Part shown: positions 8,766-17,337 of the stretch, piece after piece
Position numbering within the stretch: position 1 is the first letter of the stretch
Layout: each line of letters opens with the position of its first letter
Assembly: GCF_019468565.1 (NCBI RefSeq)
Contig: NZ_CP080521.1
Span: forward strand, 7,874,001-7,938,000
Reading direction: 5' to 3'
Origin: Pseudonocardia sp. DSM 110487
Lineage (GTDB): Bacteria; Actinomycetota; Actinomycetes; Mycobacteriales; Pseudonocardiaceae
Length of the DNA stretch: 64,000 nt
Translations under genes and position numbers: made by a program
The notes under the pieces: model-generated
Seen by the model: the letters and a program-made list of their open reading frames with translations, nothing else
The model's database searches: none
What the model was told of the DNA's origin: nothing

Positions 8766-9050
8766 CTACCGACTGTCCTCGGCACAGGGCGGCTGTCCGG
8801 GCGCCATCCCGATCGGGCCCCTGGCGCCGTCCCGACCGTCCTGACCCGGGCGATGATCGGGCCCGTGATCGGGCCGTCGTTCGGGCCTGTCGTCGTGCGG
8901 CCGGTGTTCTGGCCGGTCCGCACAAGGGGCAGGTCGATCGCCGGGCGGGGGTCCCGGAGGACCCGGAGCCTGTGCGGCGGCCACCCCGGCCAGTCCCCCG
9001 GTGAGTGCGACGGCCACCAGCGCCGACGCGGCGAACATTCGGATACGCAC
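8766..9050 (-). CDS. Small secreted Asp/Arg/His/Pro-rich protein
   Basis: 94 residues from a GTG at 9050 preceded by a strong AAGGAG Shine-Dalgarno. A Sec signal peptide (MRIRMF, then a hydrophobic stretch ending in AAAQA) is predicted to be cut near residue 28. The mature part is low-complexity, with imperfect repeats such as DRPEHRPHDDRPERRP and GPDHRPGQD rich in His, Asp and Arg. Metal or polyanion binding is conceivable but only a guess. I do not recognise the family. Confidence 0.55.
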   Translation of the reverse strand: MRIRMFAASALVAVALTGGLAGVAAAQAPGPPGPPPGDRPAPCADRPEHRPHDDRPERRPDHGPDHRPGQDGRDGARGPIGMAPGQPPCAEDSR

Positions 9051-9164
9051 GACATCTCCTTCGGTTGATCCGAGTCGATCGGACGGAACCGAGTAGAGCG
9101 AGCGCGGCGTTGCCGGAACGTATGCGGTTTTCGATATGCCGACGATATGCGCCTCGGCCGGGCG

Positions 9165-10109
9165 TCAGCGGCGTTTGGAGCGGGTCAGCCAGCGTGGCGG
9201 CTTCGTGCCGGTGGATCGTTTCCACTGCTCGGCGACAACGGTCGGGGCGGTCTGGTAGAGGTTCCTCAGGTTCTCCTCCGGGAGTTCGGCCGGCTTCCCG
9301 ACCGCCTGCGACACCGCGATGGCCGAGATCAGGGCTCCGGCCGCCGCGGCGATATGGCCTGCTCGGGCGAGGTAGTTCGCGTAGTCGTTGAAGCACCTTG
9401 CGGCCAACGGGCTGTGGGGGAGGCGAAGGAAGGTTTCGGTGGCCTCGGCCAGCTGTCCCAGCGCGGCTTCCTCCGAGCCCGTACGGCCGAGTGCAAGGCC
9501 ATGCATGTGCCGAACTTCGGCGAGGGATCGGAGATGGTCGTCGCCTGGAATGCCGCGCAGGATCGACACGGCTTCTGCGGCGGCGGACCTGGCGTCCTCG
9601 AATCGTTCGGCGGGGTAGAGGACGCGGCTCCAGTCGGCAAGGGACTCGCCGAGCGGAAGACGGTAGACCGCGGGTTCGGCTTCGGCGAGCGGGCGGCGGA
9701 TGCGGATCGACTCCCGGATCATGGCCTCGCCCTCGTCGAACGTGCCCGTGGTGGCGAGGGCGACGCCGAGCACGGAGAGGACGCGGCCGAGCTCGTTGCG
9801 GTGCCCGGGATCGCCACCCGCGGCGAGGCGACGCCGCACGTCCAGCTCCTCGCGCAGCGGCTCAACGGCGTCCCGCTGCCGACCCGTCGTCGTCAGCACC
9901 GTGGCGAGGTTGTTCAGGACGATGGCGAAGTCGAGCAGGTACTCGTCCTGGACCTCGACGAGGACGCGGTGGGCGTCCACCGCGGCACGGCACAGCGGGA
10001 TGGCCTTCTCGTAATTGCCTGCCATGAGAAGTGGCAACGTCTGCTCGTAGAGCGCCTGCGCCCGGGCGTACATCCCCGGCTCGGGAGTGGAGGTCACACC
10101 CGAGATCAT
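9165..10109 (-). CDS. Tetratricopeptide-repeat protein
   Basis: 314 residues from the ATG at 10109 (MISGVTSTPEP). It is almost entirely TPR-like helical hairpins, e.g. ALYEQTLPLLMAGNYEKAIPLC and FAIVLNNLATVLTTTGRQRDA, similar to the TPR arrays of actinobacterial NB-ARC or regulator proteins but without an NTPase or HTH domain. The C-terminus is basic (RWLTRSKRR). It is probably a protein-protein interaction module; the partner is unknown. It lies 55 bp after the catabolic operon and may or may not belong to it. Confidence 0.75.
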   Translation of the reverse strand: MISGVTSTPEPGMYARAQALYEQTLPLLMAGNYEKAIPLCRAAVDAHRVLVEVQDEYLLDFAIVLNNLATVLTTTGRQRDAVEPLREELDVRRRLAAGGDPGHRNELGRVLSVLGVALATTGTFDEGEAMIRESIRIRRPLAEAEPAVYRLPLGESLADWSRVLYPAERFEDARSAAAEAVSILRGIPGDDHLRSLAEVRHMHGLALGRTGSEEAALGQLAEATETFLRLPHSPLAARCFNDYANYLARAGHIAAAAGALISAIAVSQAVGKPAELPEENLRNLYQTAPTVVAEQWKRSTGTKPPRWLTRSKRR

Positions 10110-10164
10110 CTCCCGGTCGGACCGGCCAGGTCGGTGGCCCCGCGGACCGATCGGCGGGGCGACT

Positions 10165-10923
10165 TCAGCCCTGCTGGGCCGCGATCTCGGCCAGGATCGG
10201 CGCGGCCGTGGTGGCGGCGTGGATCCCGATGACACTGACGATGGCGAGCACCTCCATGATCTCCCCCGCCGTGGCGCCCAGACGGACCGCGTTCTGCATG
10301 TGCAGCTTCAGCCCTGGCACGTACAGGTGGGTGGCCGATGCGTCGAAGGCGATGTAGATCAGCTCCTTGACCTTCGGCGGGAGGGTGCCGGTGCGCCATG
10401 GCACCGAGGAGAACTCGGTGTAGGCCTCGAACAGGTCGGGGTCGAGCTCCAGCAGGCCGTCCCAGAACTCGTGCCAGTAGCCGCGGTTGGCGGTGAACTC
10501 GGCCTTGAGCCGCTCGCGGCGCTCGTCGAGCGGCGCCGGGCCGTCGCGCAGCCCCTCCTCCTGCAGCACCTCCAGCAGCAGCGGGACGCCGATGTTGCTC
10601 GCGTGGATGCCGAGTGTGGAGGTCAGCTCGATGACCTCCATGATCTCCTCGCGGGTCGCGCCGTGCTCGAACGCGGCGGCGACGTGCTGGCGGATGCCCG
10701 GCTCGTAGAGGTGGGTGGCCGCGGCGTCGGCCGCGATGTAGACGAACTCCTTGACCTTGGGCTCCAGGTGCGACTCGCCCGTCCACGGCACGGCGGAGAA
10801 GTGCAGGTACGCGCGCACGAACTCGGGATCGATCTCCAGCATGCGCTGCCACGGCTCGCCCCAGGTGCCCCGCACCTTCACGAACTCGTCCTTGATCTGC
10901 TGTTGCTCGGGCGTGAGCGACAC
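10165..10923 (-). CDS. Carboxymuconolactone-decarboxylase-like protein, duplicated domain
   Basis: 252 residues made of two homologous CMD/AhpD-fold halves, each carrying K-V-K-E-(F/L)-(V/I)-Y-I-A followed by THLYxPG and HGATxxEIMEV-like segments. Neither half has the CxxC of AhpD peroxidases, so a decarboxylase-type or lyase-type activity is more likely than redox function. It follows the GntR gene of the large catabolic operon by 33 bp. A SGNH-like or substrate assignment is not possible; it probably handles a lactone or hydroxy-acid intermediate. Confidence 0.8.
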   Translation of the reverse strand: MSLTPEQQQIKDEFVKVRGTWGEPWQRMLEIDPEFVRAYLHFSAVPWTGESHLEPKVKEFVYIAADAAATHLYEPGIRQHVAAAFEHGATREEIMEVIELTSTLGIHASNIGVPLLLEVLQEEGLRDGPAPLDERRERLKAEFTANRGYWHEFWDGLLELDPDLFEAYTEFSSVPWRTGTLPPKVKELIYIAFDASATHLYVPGLKLHMQNAVRLGATAGEIMEVLAIVSVIGIHAATTAAPILAEIAAQQG

Positions 10924-10956
10924 GGGACTCCTCCAGGGGAGTGGTCGGAGAGGGGA

Positions 10957-11652
10957 TCAGGAGTGCAGGCGCGCGAGGGCGGTGCGCGCCGCGTTCTGGA
11001 TGTGGCGGGCGCAGGCCGCCGCGGCGGCGTCGGCGTCGCCAGCCTCGACCGCGTCGACCACGGCGCGCAGCTCCGCGGCGGCCTCCCGCGGCCGGCCCGG
11101 CGCGGCGAGCGACGTCGCCCGCAGCAGCCGCACCCGGGCCTGTAGCCCAGCGAGCGTCTCCTGCAGCGGCCGGCTGCCCGACCCGGCGAGCAACACCTCG
11201 TAGAAGCGGTCCTTGGCGTGCAGCTGGTCCTGCGGGTCGCCCGCGTCGGCGGTGCGCTCGATCTCGACGACGGCCGCGCGCAGGGCCGCCACCTGGTCGA
11301 GGGTGGCCCGTTGCACGAACCGCTGCACCGCGAGCGCCTCGAGCGAGGCGCGCATCTCGTAGAGGTCGGCCGCGTCGTCCGGGGTCAGGGCGGTGACGAT
11401 CGCGCCGCGCTGCGGCACCACCGTGACCAGCCCCTCCACGGCGAGCTGCCGCAACACCTCGCGGACCGTGGCCCGGGAGACGCCCAGCTGCTCCACCAGC
11501 TCGCGCTCCACGAGCCGCTGGCCCGGCTGCAGCCGGAACCCGAGTATGGCGTCGCGCACCAGCGTGACGACCTGCTCGCGCAGCGGCGCGGCGACACGGC
11601 CGATCTGGTCCGAGGACCACACCGACGACGCCGGGCTGCCGGTCACGCTCAC
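10957..11652 (-). CDS. GntR family regulator, FCD subfamily
   Basis: 231 residues from a GTG that overlaps the stop of the preceding dehydrogenase (GTGA) and has an AGGAG SD 7 nt upstream; a second GTG 6 nt later is also possible. A winged helix at about residues 15-85 (QRLVERELVEQLGVSRATVREVLRQLAVEGL) precedes the FCD ligand domain. It lies inside the catabolic operon and is the obvious candidate to bind the TGTCTGACA site at 17.2 kb, giving feedback control by a pathway metabolite. Confidence 0.88.
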   Translation of the reverse strand: MSVTGSPASSVWSSDQIGRVAAPLREQVVTLVRDAILGFRLQPGQRLVERELVEQLGVSRATVREVLRQLAVEGLVTVVPQRGAIVTALTPDDAADLYEMRASLEALAVQRFVQRATLDQVAALRAAVVEIERTADAGDPQDQLHAKDRFYEVLLAGSGSRPLQETLAGLQARVRLLRATSLAAPGRPREAAAELRAVVDAVEAGDADAAAAACARHIQNAARTALARLHS

Positions 11653-12533
11653 CCTCCCCTCTCCTGCCGCAACCATCGCACGATCTCCGTGTGGTCCGCG
11701 GCCGGCCCCAGCGCCGCGGCCGCCTCGGCCCACAGCTCGACGGTGCGCGCGGCGAGCGCCGAGGGCGCCCCCGTCGCCTCGGCCAGCCCCAGCGCGATCC
11801 GGATGTCCTTGAGCATGAGCCCGAGGGCGAACCCGGAGTCGAACGTGCCGGGCAGCACGAAGTTCGGCCACTTGTTCTCGGTGGACCCGCTGCGCCCGCT
11901 CGAGCCGTTGACGGCCTCCAGCATCACGGCGGGGTCCAGCCCGAACCGCTGGCCTGCGAGCAGCGCCTCCGAGCTGGCCATGAGGTGCGCCGCGGACATC
12001 AGGTTGTTGAGGGCCTTGAGCGCGTGTCCCGCCCCCACCGGGCCGACGTGGCGCATCCGGCCGAGCACGCCGAAGAGCGGCACGAGTGGGGCGACGACGT
12101 CCTCCGGCCCGCCCACCATGATCGTCATCGTGCCCGCGGTGGCCCCCGAGACGCCCCCGGACACGGGCGCGTCGACGAGCACGGCCCCGCGCTCGGCGAC
12201 CCGCTCGGCCAGCGCGCGCGTCCGCAACGGTTCCGAGGAGCCCATGTCGACGAGCACGGTGCCCGGCTCGAGCGCGTCGAGCAGGCCGGCCCCGTGCACC
12301 ACGGCGTCCACGACGTCCGAGTCCGGCAGCATGAGGACCACGACCGGGACGCCCTCGGCCACCAGAGCGGCCTTCTCCACCAGCGTGACGACGCCGGCGA
12401 GCTCAGGGCGCGACGCGGCGTCGTACCCGCGCACCGTGATCCCGGCCGCCGCCAGCCGCTGCACCATCGGCGTGCCCATCCGGCCGAGCCCGACGAACCC
12501 CACGGCCGGCGGGAGGCCGGCGCGCTCACCCAT
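11649..12533 (-). CDS. NAD(P)-dependent hydroxyacid dehydrogenase (HIBADH family) 1
   Basis: 294 residues. N-terminal Rossmann motif GFVGLGRMG, substrate motif DAPVSGG, and the catalytic Lys in GAGHALKALNN are all present, as in 3-hydroxyisobutyrate / tartronate-semialdehyde / 2-hydroxy-3-oxopropionate reductases. It should oxidise a short beta-hydroxy acid with NAD(P)+. It overlaps the preceding CMD-like gene by 8 bp. A second, divergent paralog lies 0.8 kb upstream in the same operon, so two different hydroxy acids may be handled. Confidence 0.87.
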   Translation of the reverse strand: MGERAGLPPAVGFVGLGRMGTPMVQRLAAAGITVRGYDAASRPELAGVVTLVEKAALVAEGVPVVVLMLPDSDVVDAVVHGAGLLDALEPGTVLVDMGSSEPLRTRALAERVAERGAVLVDAPVSGGVSGATAGTMTIMVGGPEDVVAPLVPLFGVLGRMRHVGPVGAGHALKALNNLMSAAHLMASSEALLAGQRFGLDPAVMLEAVNGSSGRSGSTENKWPNFVLPGTFDSGFALGLMLKDIRIALGLAEATGAPSALAARTVELWAEAAAALGPAADHTEIVRWLRQERGG

Positions 12534-12918
12534 CGGCGCCCTCCGCCGCGATCTCGCCGAGCACCCGTTCGGCCACCCGGAACGACTCCAGCGCCGCCGG
12601 CACCCCGCAGTAGATCGCGGCCTGCAGCAGCGCCTCCTGGATCTCGGCCTCGGTGGCGCCGTTGGTGACCGCACCGCGTACGTGCACGCCGAGCTCGTGG
12701 TTGCGTCCCAGCGCCGTGAGCATCACCAGGTTGAGCAGGCTGCGGGTGCGCCGGTCCAGCCCCGGGCGGCCCCACACGTCGCCCCAGCAGGCGCGCGTGA
12801 CGAACTCCTGCACCGGCCGGGAGAACTCGCTCACCGCGGCGAGCGAGCGCTCGACGTGCGCCTCGCCGAGTACCTCCTTGCGGATCCCGAGCCCCTGCTC
12901 GTAGCGCTGGTCGGTCAT
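12526..12918 (-). CDS. Gamma-carboxymuconolactone-decarboxylase family protein
   Basis: 130 residues, the typical single-domain CMD length. The core RSLLNLVMLTALGRNHELGVHV followed by NGATEAEIQEALLQ is very close to true 4-carboxymuconolactone decarboxylase (PcaC), including the invariant Arg and His and the lack of a CxxC. The start ATG overlaps the stop of the cupin gene (ATGA). Since no other protocatechuate-pathway gene is present, decarboxylation of a related lactone is more likely than classical PcaC function. Confidence 0.85.
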   Translation of the reverse strand: MTDQRYEQGLGIRKEVLGEAHVERSLAAVSEFSRPVQEFVTRACWGDVWGRPGLDRRTRSLLNLVMLTALGRNHELGVHVRGAVTNGATEAEIQEALLQAAIYCGVPAALESFRVAERVLGEIAAEGADG

Positions 12919-13307
12919 CGTTTCGCCCCCCGGTAGTCGTCCTCGGCCACCTCGTCCAGCCACACGGTCGGCCCGAGCGACACCGCGAGGTGGGTCAGCA
13001 CCGTGTCGGGCGTGCCCCCGTGCCAGTGCCGCTCCCCCGGTGGCACCCACACCACGTCCCCGGCGCGGATCACCTGCGGCCGCTCGCCGTGGGTGCAGAC
13101 CCAGCCCATGCCCGCGGTGACCACGAGGATCTGGCCCGCGGTGTGGTGGTGCCAGTAGGTACGCGCACCCGGCGTGAACGTCACCGAGTTGATCGTGTTT
13201 CCGTCGGTCGTGGGCAGCACCGGGTCCCCCCACACCGTGCCGGTGAAGGTCTCCGTGCGGTTCTGGGTCGGGGTGGTCTCGGGGGCCCGCCCCCGGACGA
13301 TCTGCAC
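12915..13307 (-). CDS. Cupin-domain protein
   Basis: 130 residues forming one cupin barrel. Motif 1 is TYWHHHTAGQILVV and motif 2 is GDVVWVPPGERHWHGG, which together supply the His/Glu-type metal ligands. Such single cupins next to CMD-like proteins are common in actinobacterial degradation loci; several act as decarboxylases or isomerases. It begins 5 nt after the upstream dehydrogenase stops and overlaps the CMD gene by 4 bp, so it is fully coupled. Confidence 0.85.
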   Translation of the reverse strand: MQIVRGRAPETTPTQNRTETFTGTVWGDPVLPTTDGNTINSVTFTPGARTYWHHHTAGQILVVTAGMGWVCTHGERPQVIRAGDVVWVPPGERHWHGGTPDTVLTHLAVSLGPTVWLDEVAEDDYRGAKR

Positions 13308-13311
13308 TTGC

Positions 13312-14214
13312 TCATCCCTCTCTGTCGTCGTGCACTCGGACGCCGCCTGCCACGTCGCCGATGGCGTCGACCACTCGGTTGCTGATCCGGTCGCCGTAGC
13401 CGAGGTTCTCGGCGAGCCCGAAGCTCGCCAGCGGCCCGGCGGAGTTGAGGCTCGGGACCCCGAGCCGGCCGACGAGCTCGACGTAGAGCGCCACGTCCTT
13501 GGTCATGAGCCTCCCTGTCAGCCCGCCCTCCAGGTAGTCCCCGCGGACGATGTGCGGGAACCGGTTGGCGGTCGCCCAGTTCGCCCCACTGCTGGAGTTG
13601 AGGACGTCGAGCAGGACCGGCAGGTCGAGCCCCGCCTTCCGGGCGGCGACCATCACCTCGGCGGTGGCCGCGAGGGACACCGCGTTGAGGAAGTTGTTGA
13701 GCAGCTTGGCGATGTGGCCCGCGCCGGAGGCGCCCATGTGGTGCACGTGGGCGGCGATCGGCTCGAAGACCCATGCGATCTCCGCCAGCGCGTCGGCGTC
13801 ACCCCCGGCCATGATCGTTAGCGTGCCCTTCTCCGCGGCGGCCGCCCCGCCGGAGATCCCGGCGTCGAGGTAGCGGACGCCCACGGCCACGGCCTCGGCG
13901 TGCAGCGCCGTCGTGGAGGCCGGGGACGCCGTCGAGAGGTCGACGATCGTGGCGCCCGGCCGCGCGGCCGTCAGCAGTCCGTCCTGGCCGCGGACCACGG
14001 GCTCCACCACGTGGCTGTCCGGGAGGGACATCAGCACCACCGGCGCCCGCCGGGCCACCTCCGCAGGCGAGGCCGCCGCCAGGGCACCGACCGACTCGGC
14101 CGCACCGGGCCGCGGGTCGTACCCGACCACCTCGATTCCGGCGTCGACCAGCCGCCTTGTCATCCGCCCGCCCATGTTGCCCAGGCCGACGAAGCCCACG
14201 ACCCGCGCGCTCAC
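13312..14214 (-). CDS. NAD(P)-dependent hydroxyacid dehydrogenase (HIBADH family) 2
   Basis: 300 residues from a GTG overlapping the SDR stop (GTGA). GFVGLGNMG cofactor loop at the N-terminus, DAGISGGAAAAEKGT in place of the usual DAPVSGG segment, and the catalytic Lys in GHIAKLLNNF. The family oxidises beta-hydroxy acids or reduces the corresponding semialdehydes. It differs clearly from the paralog at 11.6 kb, notably in the substrate loop, which argues for a distinct substrate. Confidence 0.87.
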   Translation of the reverse strand: MSARVVGFVGLGNMGGRMTRRLVDAGIEVVGYDPRPGAAESVGALAAASPAEVARRAPVVLMSLPDSHVVEPVVRGQDGLLTAARPGATIVDLSTASPASTTALHAEAVAVGVRYLDAGISGGAAAAEKGTLTIMAGGDADALAEIAWVFEPIAAHVHHMGASGAGHIAKLLNNFLNAVSLAATAEVMVAARKAGLDLPVLLDVLNSSSGANWATANRFPHIVRGDYLEGGLTGRLMTKDVALYVELVGRLGVPSLNSAGPLASFGLAENLGYGDRISNRVVDAIGDVAGGVRVHDDREG

Positions 14215-15047
14215 GAGAGCCACCCCGGGTGCATCCGCGCGTCGCCCGGCCGCGGGTCCCACGCCCCCGCCCCACCGGAGGGCCGCACGGTGCTCACCGC
14301 GGCCGCCCCGCCGTCGACGGAGACCACCTCGCCGGTCATGTACGCGGCCCCGTCCCCCAGCAGGAACGCGACCACGGAGGCGATCTCCTCGCCGGTGCCC
14401 GCCCGCCGCAGCGGGGTCGTGGCGGCGCGCCGCACCATGTCGTCCCCGCCACCTGGCCCGGTGCCCGCCCCCACGAACAGCGCGGTCGGCACGATGCCGG
14501 GCGCCACGGCGTTGACGCGCACGCCGATCGGCCCTCCGTAGAGCGCGGCACCCTTCAGCACGCCGAGCACGCCGTGCTTGGAGGCCTGGTAGGCGAGCAG
14601 GTCGTCGCTGCCGCGCAGGGACGCGATCGAGGCGGTGAGCACGATCGCCCCGCCGCTGCGCTGCTCCTCGTACCGGCGGAACGCCGCCCGCACCCCCAGG
14701 AACACCCCGCGCAGGTTGATCCCGATGACCCGGTCCCATTCGGCGACCGACAGCTCGGTCAGCCGGGTCAGCGGGCCCGGAATGCCGGCGTTGAGGTGGT
14801 GCAGGTCGATGCGCCCGAACGCCGCGACGCCCGCGGCCACCGCGGCGTCGACGTCCTCCTCGCGCGACACGTCCCCGGTGCACACCACGGTCTCCACCGG
14901 CAGGTCGGCGGCCAGCGCCTTCAACCGGTGGCCGTCGACGTCCTGCAGGACGAGCCGCACCCCCTCCGCCGCGAGCCGCCGCGCGCTCGCCGAGCCGATG
15001 CCACCCGCCGCCCCCGTGACGAGGCCGACCTTCCCCTCCAGGCTCAC
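14211..15047 (-). CDS. Short-chain dehydrogenase/reductase
   Basis: 278 residues from a GTG overlapping the lactonase stop. Classical SDR features are complete: TGAAGGIG cofactor loop near residue 11, NAG, catalytic Ser in TASIAS and YQASK. The C-terminus carries about 25 residues beyond the usual VDGG end. It probably oxidises an alcohol to a ketone or aldehyde in the same pathway as its neighbours. Confidence 0.88.
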   Translation of the reverse strand: MSLEGKVGLVTGAAGGIGSASARRLAAEGVRLVLQDVDGHRLKALAADLPVETVVCTGDVSREEDVDAAVAAGVAAFGRIDLHHLNAGIPGPLTRLTELSVAEWDRVIGINLRGVFLGVRAAFRRYEEQRSGGAIVLTASIASLRGSDDLLAYQASKHGVLGVLKGAALYGGPIGVRVNAVAPGIVPTALFVGAGTGPGGGDDMVRRAATTPLRRAGTGEEIASVVAFLLGDGAAYMTGEVVSVDGGAAAVSTVRPSGGAGAWDPRPGDARMHPGWLS

Positions 15048-15868
15048 GCCGCTCCCTCCGTGGTTCCCGCCACCCGGACGACCAGCTCCCCGAGCCCGGC
15101 GGGCAGCCCGCCCACCCGCTCGGGGAACCGCCGCCCGACGTCGGCGTCGTGGCCGGCCACCAGCAGCCGGCCGCCGTCCTCGCACATCTCGCGCAGCACG
15201 TCGAACCCCCGGTACATGTCGGCCAGGTCGGCCACCACGAAGAACGGGCGATCGCGCTCCAGCTCCTCGTAGAAGTGCAGGGCATCGGCCGCGAGCACCA
15301 CCGCCTCCCGCTCCCCCGTGGCGACCTGCACCACGAGCTGGCCCGGGGTGTGCCCGCCGACCACCACCAGCTCGATGCCGGGCGTGAGGTCGCACGTGCC
15401 GTCGACGAGCCGCAGCCTGCCCTGCTCCCCCGCCGCGGCGAGGTTCGCCAGCTCGTCGGGCTCCGTGGAGTGGGCGAACTGCATCCGCCGCGCGTAGGGC
15501 CCCGTCCAGAACTCGTACTCCCGGCGCGCCAGCACGATCTCCGCGTTCGGGAACCGGTGCAGGTTGCCGATGTGGTCGTAGTGCGCGTGCGACACCACGA
15601 GCCGGTCGACCGCCGCGGCGTCCACCCCGAGCGCCGCCAGTGCCTCCACCGGGTCGGTGAGCAGGGTGCGACGCCTGCGCGCCCCCGCCTCGGCGCCGAA
15701 CCCGCAGTCGACCACCACCGTGCGCTCGGCACCCCGGACGACCCAGAAGAAGTAGTCCATGGCGATCTCGGCGTCCGGTTCGCCGTAGAGGTGGTAGTTG
15801 AGGTAGCTCTCGGCCTTCGTGGTGGTGCGTGTGCCGTAACGGACCGCGAGGACCTCGTAGCCACTCAT
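15044..15868 (-). CDS. Metallo-beta-lactamase-fold hydrolase (AHL-lactonase-like)
   Basis: 274 residues. The di-zinc motif HAHYDH, the later His in GGHTPGQ, the bridging Asp in AADALHF and the final His in VAGHDAD are all in place, in the spacing of N-acyl-homoserine lactonases (AiiA/AttM type). Position within a catabolic operon, upstream of two hydroxyacid dehydrogenases, suggests it opens a lactone intermediate rather than quenching signals; quorum quenching remains possible. ATGA overlap with the MFS gene. Confidence 0.85.
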   Translation of the reverse strand: MSGYEVLAVRYGTRTTTKAESYLNYHLYGEPDAEIAMDYFFWVVRGAERTVVVDCGFGAEAGARRRRTLLTDPVEALAALGVDAAAVDRLVVSHAHYDHIGNLHRFPNAEIVLARREYEFWTGPYARRMQFAHSTEPDELANLAAAGEQGRLRLVDGTCDLTPGIELVVVGGHTPGQLVVQVATGEREAVVLAADALHFYEELERDRPFFVVADLADMYRGFDVLREMCEDGGRLLVAGHDADVGRRFPERVGGLPAGLGELVVRVAGTTEGAA

Positions 15869-17181
15869 CGGGTGGCCTCCGCGGGCGCGACGGTCGCGGC
15901 GTCGAGCCCGCGCCCGCGCACCTCGGGCAGCCATCGGGCGAGCGCCAGCGTGGCGACCGCGGCCACCACCACCATGTACAGGGCAGGCAGCGTGCTGCTG
16001 CCCGTGCCGCTCGCGATGGCCGCGGCGATCAGCGGGCCGGGCCCGCCGATGAGGGCGAGGCCCAGGTTGAACCCGATCGCGCTCGACGTCGAGCGGGTCT
16101 CTGCCGGGAACAGCTCCACCAGCATGCACACCGTCGTGACGCTCACCATCGACTGGAACACCGCGAACAGCACCATCCCGCCGACGACGCCCGCCGCCGT
16201 ACCCGTCCCCATCAGGACGAACGCCGGGACGCTGACGACGGCGAGCCCGAACCCGCCGATCAGGTTGACCCGGCGCCTGCCGAACCGGTCGGAGACCGCG
16301 CCGGCGATCGGGCAGAGCACCGCGTAGCAGACGAGACCGGTGGCGACGAGTACCAGTGCGCGCGGCCGGGACAGCTCCACGGTCGCGGTCAGGTAGGTGA
16401 CGACGTACGTGGCGAGGTAGTAGAAGCCGAGCCCCTGGACGCTGGAGAACGCGAACGTCAGCGCGATCGCCCGGACGTCGCGACCGGACTGCCGCAGCGG
16501 CGCCTCCGCGCGGGCCCCGGCCTCGACGAGCCGCTGGAACACCGGCGTCTCGTCAATCCGCAGCCGCACCCAGGTGCCGACGGCGGTCAGCGGCACGGCG
16601 ACGAGGAACGGGATGCGCCAGCCCCACGCCGACATCTGCTCGGCGGTGAGGGAGAGCTCGAGGGTGAGCACGAGCAGGCCGCCCGCGCACGTCGCGAGCG
16701 CCGCGGTCGCCGACACCACGCTCGCGAACCGCCCGCGCCGGTCCACCGGCGTGTGCTCGATCAGGAACGCGGCCGAGCCCGTCCACTCCGCCCCTGCCGA
16801 GAAGCCCTGCACGCAGCGCAGCAGCACCAGCAGGACCGGGGCGAGCAACCCGGCGCTCTCGAACGTGGGCAGCACCCCGACCAGCGTGGTCGCGAGCCCC
16901 ATGAGGCCGATCGAGACCGTCAGCAGGGCCCTGCGCCCCCACCGGTCGCCGACCGCCCCGAGCACGAACCCGCCCAGCGGGCGCATGAAGAACGCGACCC
17001 CGAACACCGCCAGCGACGCCAGCAGCGACGCTGCCGGGCTCGCCCCGGGGAAGAACAGCCGGCCCAGCGTGGCCGCCAGGAAGCCGTAGATCGCGAAGTC
17101 GAACCACTCCGTGAAGTTGCCGACCGCCGTCGCCAGCGCTGCCACCCGCCGGGCCGCGCCGTCCTGCGCACCGTGCTTCAT
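15865..17181 (-). CDS. MFS transporter, metabolite:H+ symporter (KgtP/ProP-like)
   Basis: 438 residues with 12 membrane segments. GNFTEWFDFAIYGFLA at the N-terminus and FFMRPLGGFVLGAVGDRWGRR are signatures of the MHS family, which imports organic acids such as alpha-ketoglutarate, citrate or shikimate. The ATG at 17181 has a GAGGAG Shine-Dalgarno, better than an ATG 12 nt earlier. First gene of the operon that ends near 10.2 kb, so an organic acid or lactone is the probable growth substrate. Confidence 0.9.
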   Translation of the reverse strand: MKHGAQDGAARRVAALATAVGNFTEWFDFAIYGFLAATLGRLFFPGASPAASLLASLAVFGVAFFMRPLGGFVLGAVGDRWGRRALLTVSIGLMGLATTLVGVLPTFESAGLLAPVLLVLLRCVQGFSAGAEWTGSAAFLIEHTPVDRRGRFASVVSATAALATCAGGLLVLTLELSLTAEQMSAWGWRIPFLVAVPLTAVGTWVRLRIDETPVFQRLVEAGARAEAPLRQSGRDVRAIALTFAFSSVQGLGFYYLATYVVTYLTATVELSRPRALVLVATGLVCYAVLCPIAGAVSDRFGRRRVNLIGGFGLAVVSVPAFVLMGTGTAAGVVGGMVLFAVFQSMVSVTTVCMLVELFPAETRSTSSAIGFNLGLALIGGPGPLIAAAIASGTGSSTLPALYMVVVAAVATLALARWLPEVRGRGLDAATVAPAEATR

Positions 17182-17217
17182 CGCACTCCTCATCGACGAG
17201 ATGGACGGACCGTCAGG

Positions 17218-17228
17218 CTGTCAGACAA
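17218..17228. promoter_or_regulatory. TGTCTGACA operator candidate upstream of catabolic operon
   Basis: TTGTCTGACAG on the minus strand (core palindrome TGTC-N-GACA at 17219-17227) lies 38 bp upstream of the MFS start. This form resembles FCD-type GntR operators, and a GntR/FCD gene sits in the operon. Binding is inferred. Confidence 0.45.
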
Positions 17229-17337
17229 TCCGTCGACAGGGAAGTGGGCCGAGTCACACTGGCAGGTGCGGCCGTCCCCGACCGCCGGTGGTGGCCATCG
17301 GCGCTTCGCCCCGACGACCATGGGAGAGCCGCGACTG

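Noticed and set aside
13312..15864. 850-codon minus-strand frame spanning three genes
   Set aside because: Only the dehydrogenase part from 14214 is homologous; the rest is an off-frame of the SDR and lactonase genes.
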